The translations under genes and the position numbers were made by a program. Of a DNA stretch of 64,000 nt, positions 49,614 to 58,174 are shown piece by piece. Origin of the DNA: Povalibacter uvarum (lineage in GTDB: Bacteria; Pseudomonadota; Gammaproteobacteria; Steroidobacterales; Steroidobacteraceae); NCBI RefSeq assembly GCF_014202975.1, contig NZ_JACHHZ010000001.1, forward strand, positions 124,001 to 188,000, given 5' to 3'. The stretch's first letter is position 1; each line of letters begins with the position of its first letter. The notes below the pieces were generated by a model. It worked only from the letters and a program-made list of their open reading frames with translations, did no database searches and was not told the DNA's origin.

Positions 49614-50764
49614 TCTCCTCGCTTGGTTGGCGGCAGGCCGGAAGGAACTCGTGCCGGCGTTTGCGGCAGGAAAGTTTCATCCGTCAATGCGCCCAGAAAG
49701 TCCACGATGCGATCGACCTCGGCTTCCGTCAGCTTCGGATCCGAGATGTGCCAATGCAGATAGAGCGTCATGCCCTTGGGCACGGCGTTGCCGCGCCCCT
49801 TGTTGTAGAAGTCGACGGCGCCGCGCAGGTCGGCGAATGCACCGGAATGGGAGTAAGGCGCGGTGCGCGCGATGTTGCGCAGGGTCGGCACCTTGAATCC
49901 GCCCTTGAGTTTCGGGCTGTTCAGGATGGCCTCGGCACCGACATCGAACGGCTGGCCGGCAGGCTCGGGCATGCCGATCACCGCAATCTGTTCATTGGTG
50001 AACAGCGGAGGTGTGTGGCACTCGGAGCAACGCGCGACGAACGAGCGGAATACGTTCAGGCCTTCGATCTCGCGCTGGGAGAGTGCGGCGTCGTATCCGT
50101 GAACGTAGCGGTCGTATCGACTGTTGAGCGAGACGAGCGAAGTCTGGAAAGCGGTGAGCGCCGTGAAAACCTGTTGCTCGGCGATCGGGCCGCGCTGCTG
50201 GGGGAACGCTTCCTTGAACAGCCGACGATACGTCGCGTTGTCGTTCAGGCTCTTGAGCAATTGATCCGGCGTGTTGCCCATCTCCTTGGGCGAGTAGAGC
50301 GGGCCGGATGCCTGCGCTTCCAGCGAGTCCGCGCGTGCATCCCAGAAGAAGCGCTTCAGGAAGGCCACATTCCACAACGTTGGCGCTGCGCGACCCGCGT
50401 CCTCGCCATGAATGCCAATCGATCGCGGGCGTCCGTCGGACAGGCCGCGCGCAGGATCGTGGCAGCTCGCGCAGGAGAGCGTGCGATCGCCGGACATCAC
50501 CGGATCGAAGAAGAGATAGCGGCCGAGGTCGATCTGATTCGGCGTGAAGCCGTCGCGATGCGGCGGTAGGGAGGTGCGCGTGCCGCCGAGGCCGCGATTC
50601 TCGAGCGAGTCGTAGAACTGGTAAAGGGTGCGAAGCTCGCACACGCCGCCCGTCTTTTCGAATCCCGGCGGGCAATTCGTGTTGAGCGTGAAGTCGGTCG
50701 GTGCCGGCCCGGTTGCGCCAGCGGTCCCCATGGCCGCGATGACCAACGCGAGCGCGCGAATCAT
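49610..50764 (-). CDS. Diheme cytochrome c peroxidase/MauG-family protein
   Basis: 384 aa. A signal peptide precedes two c-type haem sites: CASCH (98-102) and CSECH (246-250). The CCP/MauG landmarks RYLFFDPVMSGDRTLSCASC, GRAAPTLWNVAFLKRFFWDAR and VPTLRNIARTAPYSHSG are present. Family members reduce H2O2 or, like MauG, perform long-range oxidation of protein or small-molecule targets. ATGA overlaps with both neighbours show tight translational coupling. The partner beta-helix protein is the obvious candidate electron donor or target. Confidence 0.88.
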   Translation of the reverse strand: MIRALALVIAAMGTAGATGPAPTDFTLNTNCPPGFEKTGGVCELRTLYQFYDSLENRGLGGTRTSLPPHRDGFTPNQIDLGRYLFFDPVMSGDRTLSCASCHDPARGLSDGRPRSIGIHGEDAGRAAPTLWNVAFLKRFFWDARADSLEAQASGPLYSPKEMGNTPDQLLKSLNDNATYRRLFKEAFPQQRGPIAEQQVFTALTAFQTSLVSLNSRYDRYVHGYDAALSQREIEGLNVFRSFVARCSECHTPPLFTNEQIAVIGMPEPAGQPFDVGAEAILNSPKLKGGFKVPTLRNIARTAPYSHSGAFADLRGAVDFYNKGRGNAVPKGMTLYLHWHISDPKLTEAEVDRIVDFLGALTDETFLPQTPARVPSGLPPTKRGE

Positions 50765-51441
50765 TTCGGCCGGCCCTGTTGGTGAATGAACGCGATGATG
50801 TCGTCGATATCGCGTTCCGCCGGCAGCGTCTTCGCCATCATCGCCATCTGACGGCCGGGCGTATCCTGTGGATCGGTGCCGCGCACGCCATCGCGGAAGT
50901 GCGCGAACTGCAGCTTGAGATAGGTCGCATCGAGGCCCGCGAGTCGCGGCGACTTCAGCGCCTGGTTGCCCTCGGCGACTCCGCCGTGACAGGCACCGCA
51001 CTTGCCGTTGTACAGGTTCTTGCCGTTGTGAAGATTGCCCGTGGCGGGCTTGGCAATGACGTTCTTCGGAAGACTGGCGACGTAGCTCGCGACCTTTGCG
51101 ACCGCTGTATCGTCGGGAAGGACCGTCGCGGCAGCCTGCATCTGCGCGCCAAAGACATCGGACTTGTGCGTGCCGCGCCGGCGATTGCGGAAGTTCAGCA
51201 ACTGGCGCTCGACGTAAGCTGCATCCTGGCCGGCGATCGCCGGTGCATTCAGCGCCGCGTTTCCTTCGCCTTTGCTGCCATGACAGGCGATGCAGGATGC
51301 GAACAGTTTGTCGCCCTCGGCAGCGAGCGAAGCTGCGCTGCACATAAACAACACAGCGCCCAGCCACGATGCGCGCACGATGCGCTCCAAGCGACGATCC
51401 GCTGCCGTGCGCTCGCGCGATGAGTCCGCCATTGCGGACAT
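50761..51441 (-). CDS. Diheme cytochrome c4-type protein
   Basis: 226 aa from ATG 51441. A signal peptide (about residues 22-41) is followed by two cytochrome c modules: CIACH (50-54) with GEGNAALNAPAIAGQDAAYV, and CGACH (148-152) with AEGNQALKSPRLAGLDATYL. This is the c4 pattern of a periplasmic two-haem electron carrier. It probably passes electrons between the membrane chain and the MauG-like protein encoded next. The start is uncertain: in-frame ATGs at 51549, 51474 and 51432 exist and none has a clear Shine-Dalgarno. It is the first gene of the minus-strand operon. Confidence 0.85.
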   Translation of the reverse strand: MSAMADSSRERTAADRRLERIVRASWLGAVLFMCSAASLAAEGDKLFASCIACHGSKGEGNAALNAPAIAGQDAAYVERQLLNFRNRRRGTHKSDVFGAQMQAAATVLPDDTAVAKVASYVASLPKNVIAKPATGNLHNGKNLYNGKCGACHGGVAEGNQALKSPRLAGLDATYLKLQFAHFRDGVRGTDPQDTPGRQMAMMAKTLPAERDIDDIIAFIHQQGRPK

Positions 51442-51607
51442 CACATCAATCAATCGGGACAGGCTTGAGAGCATCGAAGCTGAGCTGCCGTTGTTCGTTG
51501 ATTTCCCCACCGCGCCGGCGTTGATACTCCACCGGTCAACCGACTGCAATCAGGGGACGGATGATGTTGCTTTCAAGGCACAAAGTGTGACGCAGGTGCT
51601 TTTCGGC

Positions 51608-51650
51608 AACGATAGCAAACCATATCGTTTAAGGGAAACTGTCCGACAGT
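51608..51650. promoter_or_regulatory. Two inverted repeats between divergent cytochrome and membrane-protein genes
   Basis: aacgata (51608-51614) / tatcgtt (51623-51629) with an 8-base spacer is followed by actgtc / gacagt (51638-51650) around a single C. They lie in the gap shared by the minus-strand cytochrome operon and the plus-strand gene at 51788, so one regulator could control both. Confidence 0.45.
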
Positions 51651-51787
51651 AGGGCATGGTGCTTCGTCAACGGACATCCGGAAAGCGGGTGGCGAAAGGC
51701 GACGCCAGCCCGCCGAACCATCGGCAGTAATACGGTCTTGGCTAAGCGACGCCGTCGACGACAATGCCGCGCAGGGAGGCATCGAAA

Positions 51788-52264
51788 ATGTCGTTGATCG
51801 AAGCATTCGAACTGACGAGCTACATCGTCACGGCGATCGGTCTGCCGGTGGCGATCGCGGTCTTCCTCTACGAACAGCGGAAGGAACGCAACAACGAAGA
51901 AGAGGAGGTCTACCAGCTCCTTTCGGACAACTACCAGGACTTCCTCAAAGTCGCGCTGGAGCATCCGGACCTGCGCCTCTTCTCGGCCCTGAAGAGTCCG
52001 GAGCTCTCCGCCGAGCAGCGCGAGGTTCAACTCATCATCTTCAGGATGCTGATCTCACTTCTCGAGCGCGCATACATCCTGCTGTACGAGCCGAACATGT
52101 CCGCACGACAGGCGCGTCGATGGGCATCGTGGGAGGACTACATGCGTGAGTGGTGCCGACGCGAAGACTTCCGTGATCTCTTGCCGACCCTGCTCGAAGG
52201 GGAGGATCAGGAGTTCGGCGCGTACATCAGCGCGCTGGCGAGGCGGGAGTCGGACCGCACGTGA
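51788..52264 (+). CDS. Small membrane-anchored protein of unknown function
   Basis: 158 aa. One N-terminal membrane helix (LTSYIVTAIGLPVAIAVFLY) is followed by a charged, helical cytoplasmic domain (EQRKERNNEEEEVYQLL, ERAYILLYEPNMSARQARRW, WEDYMREWCRREDFRDLLP). The gggagg ribosome site 8 bases before ATG 51788 makes this start better than 51764. I recognise no family; the Trp/Arg-rich motif is reminiscent of uncharacterised conserved membrane proteins. It is divergent from the cytochrome operon and convergent with the next gene. Confidence 0.72.
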   Translation: MSLIEAFELTSYIVTAIGLPVAIAVFLYEQRKERNNEEEEVYQLLSDNYQDFLKVALEHPDLRLFSALKSPELSAEQREVQLIIFRMLISLLERAYILLYEPNMSARQARRWASWEDYMREWCRREDFRDLLPTLLEGEDQEFGAYISALARRESDRT

Positions 52265-52317
52265 GCCTGGAGACGTCCAACCCTTGGTGATTGGACGCCC
52301 CGGGCGCTTCCGGCCGC

Positions 52318-52812
52318 TCAGCGGATCAGCGGGATTTGTGACGAAATCTTCACCTGGCTGACCAGGCCCAGCCGGCGGTCGATCTGGATGGCGCGGGCGG
52401 CGATCCTCGTCGGCACGACCTCCTGGAACTTCTTGAGGTACTTGGCCCGCAGGTCATGGATCTTCTGATCGCGATCGAGCAGCGAATTGATGTACGCGGT
52501 TGCGTCGGCATCGTTGAGCGATGCGAAGTGTTCGCGATACGCCATCGCGGCCTTGAGCTGCTCGTCGATGATCGCCTTCTGCTCCTTCTGGAACGCATCG
52601 AACATCGGCCAGAACTTGGCGGCCTGATCGCCGCTGAGGGTCAGTCCCTTCGCCATGACATCGGCCGCAGTGGCCTGCATGTCGGTGCGAAACTGCTCCA
52701 GCACCTGCTCTGTGGTCGGCGCGGCGGCAGGCTTGGTCGCGGGCGCGTCTGCCGACAACGCCGGAACGGCGACTGCGAGGGCAAACAGAGCCAGGCTGCT
52801 CATCTTGTTCAT
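52318..52812 (-). CDS. Periplasmic helical protein of unknown function
   Basis: 164 aa. A signal peptide (residues 1-20) is followed by an Ala/Pro/Thr linker and an all-helical domain (FRTDMQATAADVMAKGLTLS, FQKEQKAIIDEQLKAAMAYR, RDQKIHDLRAKYLKKFQEVV). The pattern resembles Spy/CpxP-like periplasmic chaperones, but the LTxxQ motif is not evident. A stress-related periplasmic role is possible, not shown. It is monocistronic, convergent with the gene at 51788; a 7-bp hairpin (52274-52297) lies between them. Confidence 0.72.
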   Translation of the reverse strand: MNKMSSLALFALAVAVPALSADAPATKPAAAPTTEQVLEQFRTDMQATAADVMAKGLTLSGDQAAKFWPMFDAFQKEQKAIIDEQLKAAMAYREHFASLNDADATAYINSLLDRDQKIHDLRAKYLKKFQEVVPTRIAARAIQIDRRLGLVSQVKISSQIPLIR

Positions 52813-52898
52813 CGGTGTCTCCCTGGGAACGTATACGACACCGGGGAAGGATCACGGCAGACCGCGTTGTGCGGAAGTAACAGCGCGTAACTTACCGT

Positions 52899-53645
52899 CT
52901 AGTCCCGCCCCGCCAGCTTGCGAAACTGCAGCGGCGGCAAACCCACGGTCTGCCGGAACTGCCGTGCGAAGGAGCTTTGATCGGCATAGCCGACTTCGAG
53001 CGCGATGGTTGCGATGGGCAAGTCGGTTTCCACGAGCCGATCGCGTGCGGCACTCAGCCGCGTCTTGAGCAGCCACTCACCCGTCGAGATTCCGAACACG
53101 CGCTTCATCCGGCGATCCAGTTGATACGGCGACATGTCGGCGGTTGCCGCCATGCTCGCCACTGTGGCTGATGCGGAGAGATTTTCCTGCGCCACCTCGA
53201 TCGCTGATGCGATGCGCTGAAAGTCCTCGGAGCTGACGTCCGGCATCTTCAGATCCTGGGACACGCCGACGAGACCGATGATGGCGTTGCGCTTGTCGTA
53301 CAGCGGCAGCTTCGTCGTGAGACACCAGCCTACGTGCCGGGTGTCGTACATGTGCAGCTCCAGAAGGTTCACGAGCGAGCGTCCTCGAACCAGGACCGTG
53401 CGGTCCTGCTTTTCATAGTGATCACCGAGGTCGGTGCCGAACAGTTCAAGCGGTGTACGGCCGATGACATCGCTCTTGCTGGTACAGCCGCAACGCTGCA
53501 CGAGGGTCTCGTTGACTTCCAGGTAGCGACCGCCAGCGTCCTTGATGAAATAGACGATGTCCGGCAGGTGGTCGAACAGCGCAGCCGCCGTGAAAGGATC
53601 GCGCAGATGGCTGAGAAACGAGGCGATTTTGGGGGCGGCGTCCAC
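52899..53645 (-). CDS. PAS-domain AraC-family regulator of the hydroxyproline cluster
   Basis: 248 aa from GTG 53645. An N-terminal PAS domain (LPDIVYFIKDAGGRYLEVNE, VIGRTPLELFG, LLELHMYDTRHVGWCLTTKL) is followed by a C-terminal AraC double helix-turn-helix (VASMAATADMSPYQLDRRMK, IATIALEVGYADQSSFARQF). Longer frames upstream overlap the divergent gene, so the GTG is preferred. The only -10-like box (cataat at 53657-53652) is 6 bases before the GTG, which would make the mRNA leaderless. It is divergent from the LhpC-like gene and probably senses a pathway metabolite. Confidence 0.85.
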   Translation of the reverse strand: MDAAPKIASFLSHLRDPFTAAALFDHLPDIVYFIKDAGGRYLEVNETLVQRCGCTSKSDVIGRTPLELFGTDLGDHYEKQDRTVLVRGRSLVNLLELHMYDTRHVGWCLTTKLPLYDKRNAIIGLVGVSQDLKMPDVSSEDFQRIASAIEVAQENLSASATVASMAATADMSPYQLDRRMKRVFGISTGEWLLKTRLSAARDRLVETDLPIATIALEVGYADQSSFARQFRQTVGLPPLQFRKLAGRD

Positions 53646-53761
53646 GGCAAAATTATGCCAAAACTTCAGTGGCGGGTTCACCGATTGGCAAGACGGGGCC
53701 GGCGGGTTACTCCTATTATCGCGGCCTGACGTCTCCCCACACCTACTCCTCTCCCGCGCCC

Positions 53762-54709
53762 ATGCAGCAATCCACACCGTTGTTCTCCGGATGCATTCCG
53801 GCCCTGATGACCCCGGTCACTGCTTCGGGTGAGCCCGACTATGACGCGCTTGCCGCCAAGGGGAGGGAGCTGGTCGATCTTGGAATGCGCGCAGTCGTCT
53901 ACTGCGGCTCGATGGGTGACTGGCCGCTGCTCACCGACGAACAGCGCAAACTCGGCGTCGAAGCACTCGTGGCGAAGGGTGTGCCGGTCATCGTTGGGAC
54001 GGGAGCGCAGAGCACCGCGCGTGCCGCATCATTCGCAGCGCATGCGCGCAAGTGCGGTGCGCAGGGGCTCATGGTCATTCCTCGTCTGCTGTCTCGGGGA
54101 ATTTCGCCGGATGCTCAGCGTGGGCATTTCGCACGCGTGTTGACGGCGGCGGAGGGATTGCCGGCAGTCATTTACAACAGTCCTTATTACGGCTTCGAGA
54201 CGCGCCGCGAGCTGTTCTTCGATCTGCGTCGCGAGCACTCGAACCTCGTGGGTTTCAAGGAGTTCGGCGGCGGTGCTTCGCTGACCTACGCCGCGGAGCA
54301 CATTACCAGCGGTGATCCAACGCTGACGCTGATGGTGGGCGTCGACACGCAGGTCGTGCACGGCTACGTGCGGTGCGGAGCCAAGGGTGCGATCACTGGT
54401 GTCGGCAATGCGCTGCCGCTGCAGGTCCTGCGGCTGATCGAACTCTGCGTCGAAGCGGCGAAGGGGAGTGTGCAGGCATACCGGCACGCGGCGGAGCTCG
54501 ATCAGGCGCTGAGCGTGCTGTCGAAATTCGATGAAGGAACGGACCTGGTGCTCTATTACAAGCATCTGATGGTGCTTGCGGGCAATCCCGAGTACACCCG
54601 GCACATCAACGCCGAGGATCGATTGAGTCCCACGCAGAAGGCGTTTGTAGAGGATGCCTGGAATCGCTTCCAGACCTGGTGGAAGGAATGGCCGGCACGC
54701 AAGGCGTGA
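53762..54709 (+). CDS. Pyrroline-4-hydroxy-2-carboxylate deaminase-like protein (DapA family)
   Basis: 315 aa TIM-barrel. The active-site loop is YCGSMGDWPLLTDEQR, the Tyr motif VIYNSPYYGF, and the Schiff-base lysine lies in NLVGFKEFGG, features shared with LhpC/HypD proteins of hydroxyproline catabolism. These remove ammonia from delta1-pyrroline-4-hydroxy-2-carboxylate to give alpha-ketoglutarate semialdehyde. The neighbours (epimerase, FAD dehydrogenase) support this. ATG 53762 is chosen over the upstream open frame because it gives the family N-terminus. The next gene starts 9 bases after the stop. Confidence 0.88.
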   Translation: MQQSTPLFSGCIPALMTPVTASGEPDYDALAAKGRELVDLGMRAVVYCGSMGDWPLLTDEQRKLGVEALVAKGVPVIVGTGAQSTARAASFAAHARKCGAQGLMVIPRLLSRGISPDAQRGHFARVLTAAEGLPAVIYNSPYYGFETRRELFFDLRREHSNLVGFKEFGGGASLTYAAEHITSGDPTLTLMVGVDTQVVHGYVRCGAKGAITGVGNALPLQVLRLIELCVEAAKGSVQAYRHAAELDQALSVLSKFDEGTDLVLYYKHLMVLAGNPEYTRHINAEDRLSPTQKAFVEDAWNRFQTWWKEWPARKA

Positions 54710-54718
54710 GGATGCACG

Positions 54719-55654
54719 ATGCGCTTCATTGACTCGCACACCGAGGGTGAACCGACCCGAGTGGTGATCTCGGGTGGCCCCGACCTTGGCGGCGGTAGCC
54801 TCAGGCAGCAACTGGACCGCTTCGCGCGTGACTTCGACGATGTCCGCAGGGCATTGATCCTCGAGCCGAGAGGGTCAGAGGCGTTGGTCGGCGCGTTGCT
54901 GTGTCCGCCCACGGATCCGAGCTGCGACGCCGGCGTCATCTTCTTCAACAATGCTGGCTTTCTCGGCATGTGCGGACACGGCTCCATCGGCGTCGCTGTG
55001 ACGCTGGCGTATCTCGATCGGGTGAAAGGCTCGCAGCTCAAACTCGAAACGCCAGTAGGCGTCGTGTCACTCGAGATGCTCGGACCGAACGAAGCATCGC
55101 TGCAGAATGTCCCGAGCTACGTACACCAGGCGGGAGTCACGATTGCGATCGACGGCTATCCGCCACTGCGGGGCGACATCGGCTGGGGTGGGAACTGGTT
55201 CTTCCTCGTGGACTGGACGCACACGCCGATACGGCCGGAGCTCATTCCGAAGCTGACGCAGGTTTGCCTGCAGATTCGGCGGGCGCTGGAGGAGCGGGGC
55301 ATTACCGGAGCGAACGGCGGAGTGATCGATCACATCGAGCTATTCTGCGCCGCCGATGACAGCGGCGCGGACAGTCGTAACTTCGTGCTCTGCCCGGGTG
55401 GCGAATACGATCGTTCGCCGTGCGGCACCGGAACCAGCGCCAAGCTCGCTTGCCTGGCGGCGCACGCAGAACTGAAGCCCGGCGAGATCTGGACCCAGGA
55501 GAGCGTCATCGGTGGGCGTTTCCAGGCGAGCTATCAATTGAATGCAGAAGGGCGTGTCGTGCCCACCATTCGCGGGCGTGCGTACATCTGTTCCGAAGGC
55601 ACGATCGTGCGGCAGCCCAACGATCCGTTCATCAACGGTATCCCTTCCAAGTGA
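54719..55654 (+). CDS. 4-hydroxyproline 2-epimerase (proline racemase family)
   Basis: 311 aa. Both catalytic cysteines are present: Cys85 in GFLGMCGHGS and Cys235 in DRSPCGTGTSAK. Two cysteines indicate racemase/epimerase activity; the related dehydratases carry Thr at the second site. The N-terminus MRFIDSHTEGEPTRVV is family-typical. It converts trans-4-hydroxy-L-proline to the cis-D form for the downstream dehydrogenase. The stop overlaps the next start by GTGA. Confidence 0.9.
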   Translation: MRFIDSHTEGEPTRVVISGGPDLGGGSLRQQLDRFARDFDDVRRALILEPRGSEALVGALLCPPTDPSCDAGVIFFNNAGFLGMCGHGSIGVAVTLAYLDRVKGSQLKLETPVGVVSLEMLGPNEASLQNVPSYVHQAGVTIAIDGYPPLRGDIGWGGNWFFLVDWTHTPIRPELIPKLTQVCLQIRRALEERGITGANGGVIDHIELFCAADDSGADSRNFVLCPGGEYDRSPCGTGTSAKLACLAAHAELKPGEIWTQESVIGGRFQASYQLNAEGRVVPTIRGRAYICSEGTIVRQPNDPFINGIPSK

Positions 55655-56907
55655 GCTCCTCGCCGAATCAAGTGCTGGTGATCGGGGCCGGCGTCGTCGG
55701 CATTGCGTGTGCTCACTATCTGCATCGCGCCGGTTTGAAGGTCGCGCTGATCGACCAGGCAGAGCCGGGGCAGGCCTGCTCGTTCGGCAACTGCGGACTG
55801 ATCTGTCCGAGTCATATCCTGCCGCTGACGATGCCCGGCGCCGTGGGGAAGGGGCTGCGCTCGCTGTTCGATCAGCAAGCGACTTTCCGCATCAAGCCTC
55901 AGGCGCGACTGGCGCTGTATCGCTGGTTGTATCAGTTCGCTCGACGCTGCACCGCTGAACAGGCGAGACAGTCCACGCTGAATCTGCAGCGCATTCTCGA
56001 TGCTTCGATGGCTGAGTATCGTGGGCTCCTCTCGTATCCACGGATCGCTGCAACCTGGCGCGAAGGCGGCACGCTTTGCGTATTCCGTTCGGAGCACGCG
56101 CTGCAGGAGTACGAAGCTTCCGAGGTGGTGCTGCAGCGTGAGCTGGGCGTCGGAGCCGAGCTGCTGGACGCAGCTGCAATCAACAAGCTGACTCCAGGCA
56201 TATCGCCGCACGTACGCGGTGGAGTGCTCTTTCGCGGTGACGCCTTCGTTCAACCAGATCAGTTGACGAGCAGCTGGCTCGCGCAATTGAAGGCTGACGG
56301 CGTGACGGTGCTGGAGAACACGGCCCTGCAGGGCATTTCCGTCGCCGGCCCTCGCATCAAGTCAGTCGCAACCTCCAAAGGCGACCTGACGGCGGATCAA
56401 TATGTGTTCGCACTCGGCTCGTGGAGCCCGCAACTCAAGCAGTGGCTGGGCGTGAACATCCCGATCGAGCCTGGCAAGGGTTACTCTGTTCTGGTCGATC
56501 GCCCCGTCAACACGCCATCGTTGCCCGTGCTTTTCCCTGAGCGCAACATCGTGGCGACACCGTTCGCTCAAAGCGTGCGCCTCGGGTCGATCATGGAATT
56601 CGCGGGCTATGACGGCTCGATTCCAGAATGGCGCGTGAACCAGTTGATCGGCGCGGCAGCGGACTACATCGAAATGCCCGTTGACCGGTCGCCGCGCCAG
56701 CGCTGGACGGGGTGGCGTCCGATGACGTGGGACAGCTTGCCGATCATCGGCAGGCCGCGACAGCTGGGTAATGCATTGATCGCAGCCGGCCACAACATGC
56801 TGGGCATGACGCTTGCGCCGGCGACCGGGCGCTTGATCGCCGATCTTGCGATGGAACGTGCGCCGTTCATCGATTCGCATGCGTATTCGCCCGATCGTTT
56901 CGGATGA
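55651..56907 (+). CDS. FAD-dependent D-hydroxyproline dehydrogenase-like oxidoreductase
   Basis: 418 aa from GTG 55651 (overlapping the epimerase stop). The FAD-binding motif VIGAGVVGIACAHYL is followed by CSFGNCGLICPSHILPL. The C-terminus has GWRPMTWDSLPIIGRP and AAGHNMLGMTLAPATGRLIA, as in DadA/D-amino-acid dehydrogenase and LhpB/HypO-type enzymes. It would oxidise cis-4-hydroxy-D-proline to the pyrroline consumed by the gene at 53762. No membrane helix is seen. The frame continues upstream within the epimerase gene but is not used. Confidence 0.89.
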   Translation: MSSSPNQVLVIGAGVVGIACAHYLHRAGLKVALIDQAEPGQACSFGNCGLICPSHILPLTMPGAVGKGLRSLFDQQATFRIKPQARLALYRWLYQFARRCTAEQARQSTLNLQRILDASMAEYRGLLSYPRIAATWREGGTLCVFRSEHALQEYEASEVVLQRELGVGAELLDAAAINKLTPGISPHVRGGVLFRGDAFVQPDQLTSSWLAQLKADGVTVLENTALQGISVAGPRIKSVATSKGDLTADQYVFALGSWSPQLKQWLGVNIPIEPGKGYSVLVDRPVNTPSLPVLFPERNIVATPFAQSVRLGSIMEFAGYDGSIPEWRVNQLIGAAADYIEMPVDRSPRQRWTGWRPMTWDSLPIIGRPRQLGNALIAAGHNMLGMTLAPATGRLIADLAMERAPFIDSHAYSPDRFG

Positions 56908-56947
56908 GCTGACGACTGACACTACGCGAAAGATTGGGAGACGAATC

Positions 56948-58141
56948 ATGAGTATCGGCGGATCGACAGTCGCAGCCGAGCTGGCTGACATCAAGGTCAA
57001 TCGTGCCGCGCCGCCGGCGATCAGTGCCGATGAACGCCTGCGCCGGCTCGAACGAGCACGACGCCTGACACGCGACTCCGGCGCGGATGCATTGCTCATC
57101 GGTGCAGGCGCGAGCCTGCGGTACTTCGCCGGTGTTCCCTGGGGCGCCAGCGAGCGTCTCGTTGCGATGATCCTGCCGGTCAATGGCAAGCCTGTGTTCG
57201 TTTGTCCCGGCTTCGAGAAGGGTTCGCTCGAAGCCGTGCTCGAGATCGAGGCGGACATCCAGTTGTGGGAAGAGGACGAGAATCCATTCACGCTCGTCGC
57301 GTCCTCATTGCGCGCCTGGCATTCGACGGTTGTTGCAGTCGACCCTGCGTTTCCCTTCGAAATGGTTGGCCGGCTCTGCGCCGCGGCACCGGCATTGCGG
57401 CTTCAGGATGCGTCGCCGGTCGTAAACGGTTGCCGCATGTACAAGTCGCACGCGGAATTGGCGCTCATGCAGCATGCGAAGAACCTCACGCTCGAAGTAC
57501 ATCGCCGGGCAGCGCGGGTTCTGGCACCCGGCATCTCGACCGGAGAAGTGCGCCGCTTCATCGATGACGCGCATCGCGCGCTCGGCACTGCCGGCAGCAG
57601 TTTCTGCATCGTGCAGTTCGGTGAAGGGACTGCGTATCCGCACGGCCTGCCGGGCGAACAGCGATTGCGCGAAGGCGACGTTGTCCTGATCGACACGGGC
57701 TGCAGCGTTGAAGGCTACAACTCCGATATCACACGCACGTATGTGTTCGGCAAAGCGACCGACGAACAGCGCCGAATCTGGGATCTCGAACACGCGGCCC
57801 AGGCAATGGCGTTTGCGAGCGCCCAGCTGGGCGTCGAATGCCAGGCTGTCGATGCTGCTGCCCGTGAGTTGCTCACTCGTGCGGGCCTCGGTCCGGACTA
57901 CCAATTGCCGGGCTTGCCGCATCGTACGGGCCACGGAATAGGACTCAGCATTCATGAACCGGCTTACCTGGTGCGCGGCGATCGCACGCCGCTCGCTCCC
58001 GGAATGTGCTTCTCGAATGAACCGATGATCGTCATACCCGGCCGCTTCGGCGTCCGGCTGGAGGATCACTTCTACATGACGGAGCAGGGGCCGAAGTGGT
58101 TCACGCTTCCGTCGACGTCAATCGATGCGCCGTTCGGTTAG
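56948..58141 (+). CDS. M24-family Xaa-Pro peptidase
   Basis: 397 aa, creatinase/aminopeptidase fold. Metal ligands are the Asp pair in VLIDTGCSVEGYNSDITRTY, His in GLPHRTGHGIGLSIHE, and Glu in FSNEPMIVIPG and GVRLEDHFYM. These enzymes cut X-Pro peptides; in a hydroxyproline cluster it probably releases hydroxyproline from X-Hyp dipeptides such as collagen or plant-wall fragments. ATG 56948 has a ggagac ribosome site. It follows the dehydrogenase by 40 bases. Confidence 0.9.
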   Translation: MSIGGSTVAAELADIKVNRAAPPAISADERLRRLERARRLTRDSGADALLIGAGASLRYFAGVPWGASERLVAMILPVNGKPVFVCPGFEKGSLEAVLEIEADIQLWEEDENPFTLVASSLRAWHSTVVAVDPAFPFEMVGRLCAAAPALRLQDASPVVNGCRMYKSHAELALMQHAKNLTLEVHRRAARVLAPGISTGEVRRFIDDAHRALGTAGSSFCIVQFGEGTAYPHGLPGEQRLREGDVVLIDTGCSVEGYNSDITRTYVFGKATDEQRRIWDLEHAAQAMAFASAQLGVECQAVDAAARELLTRAGLGPDYQLPGLPHRTGHGIGLSIHEPAYLVRGDRTPLAPGMCFSNEPMIVIPGRFGVRLEDHFYMTEQGPKWFTLPSTSIDAPFG

Positions 58142-58174
58142 CGAATCCGTTCAAACGCGCGCGCGGAGATCTCC

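Noticed and set aside
48102-49763. 553-codon plus-strand frame opposite the beta-helix/cytochrome gene
   Set aside because: Composition (Asp, Val, His) mirrors the Asn/Ile-rich beta-helix on the other strand; no start context or domain.
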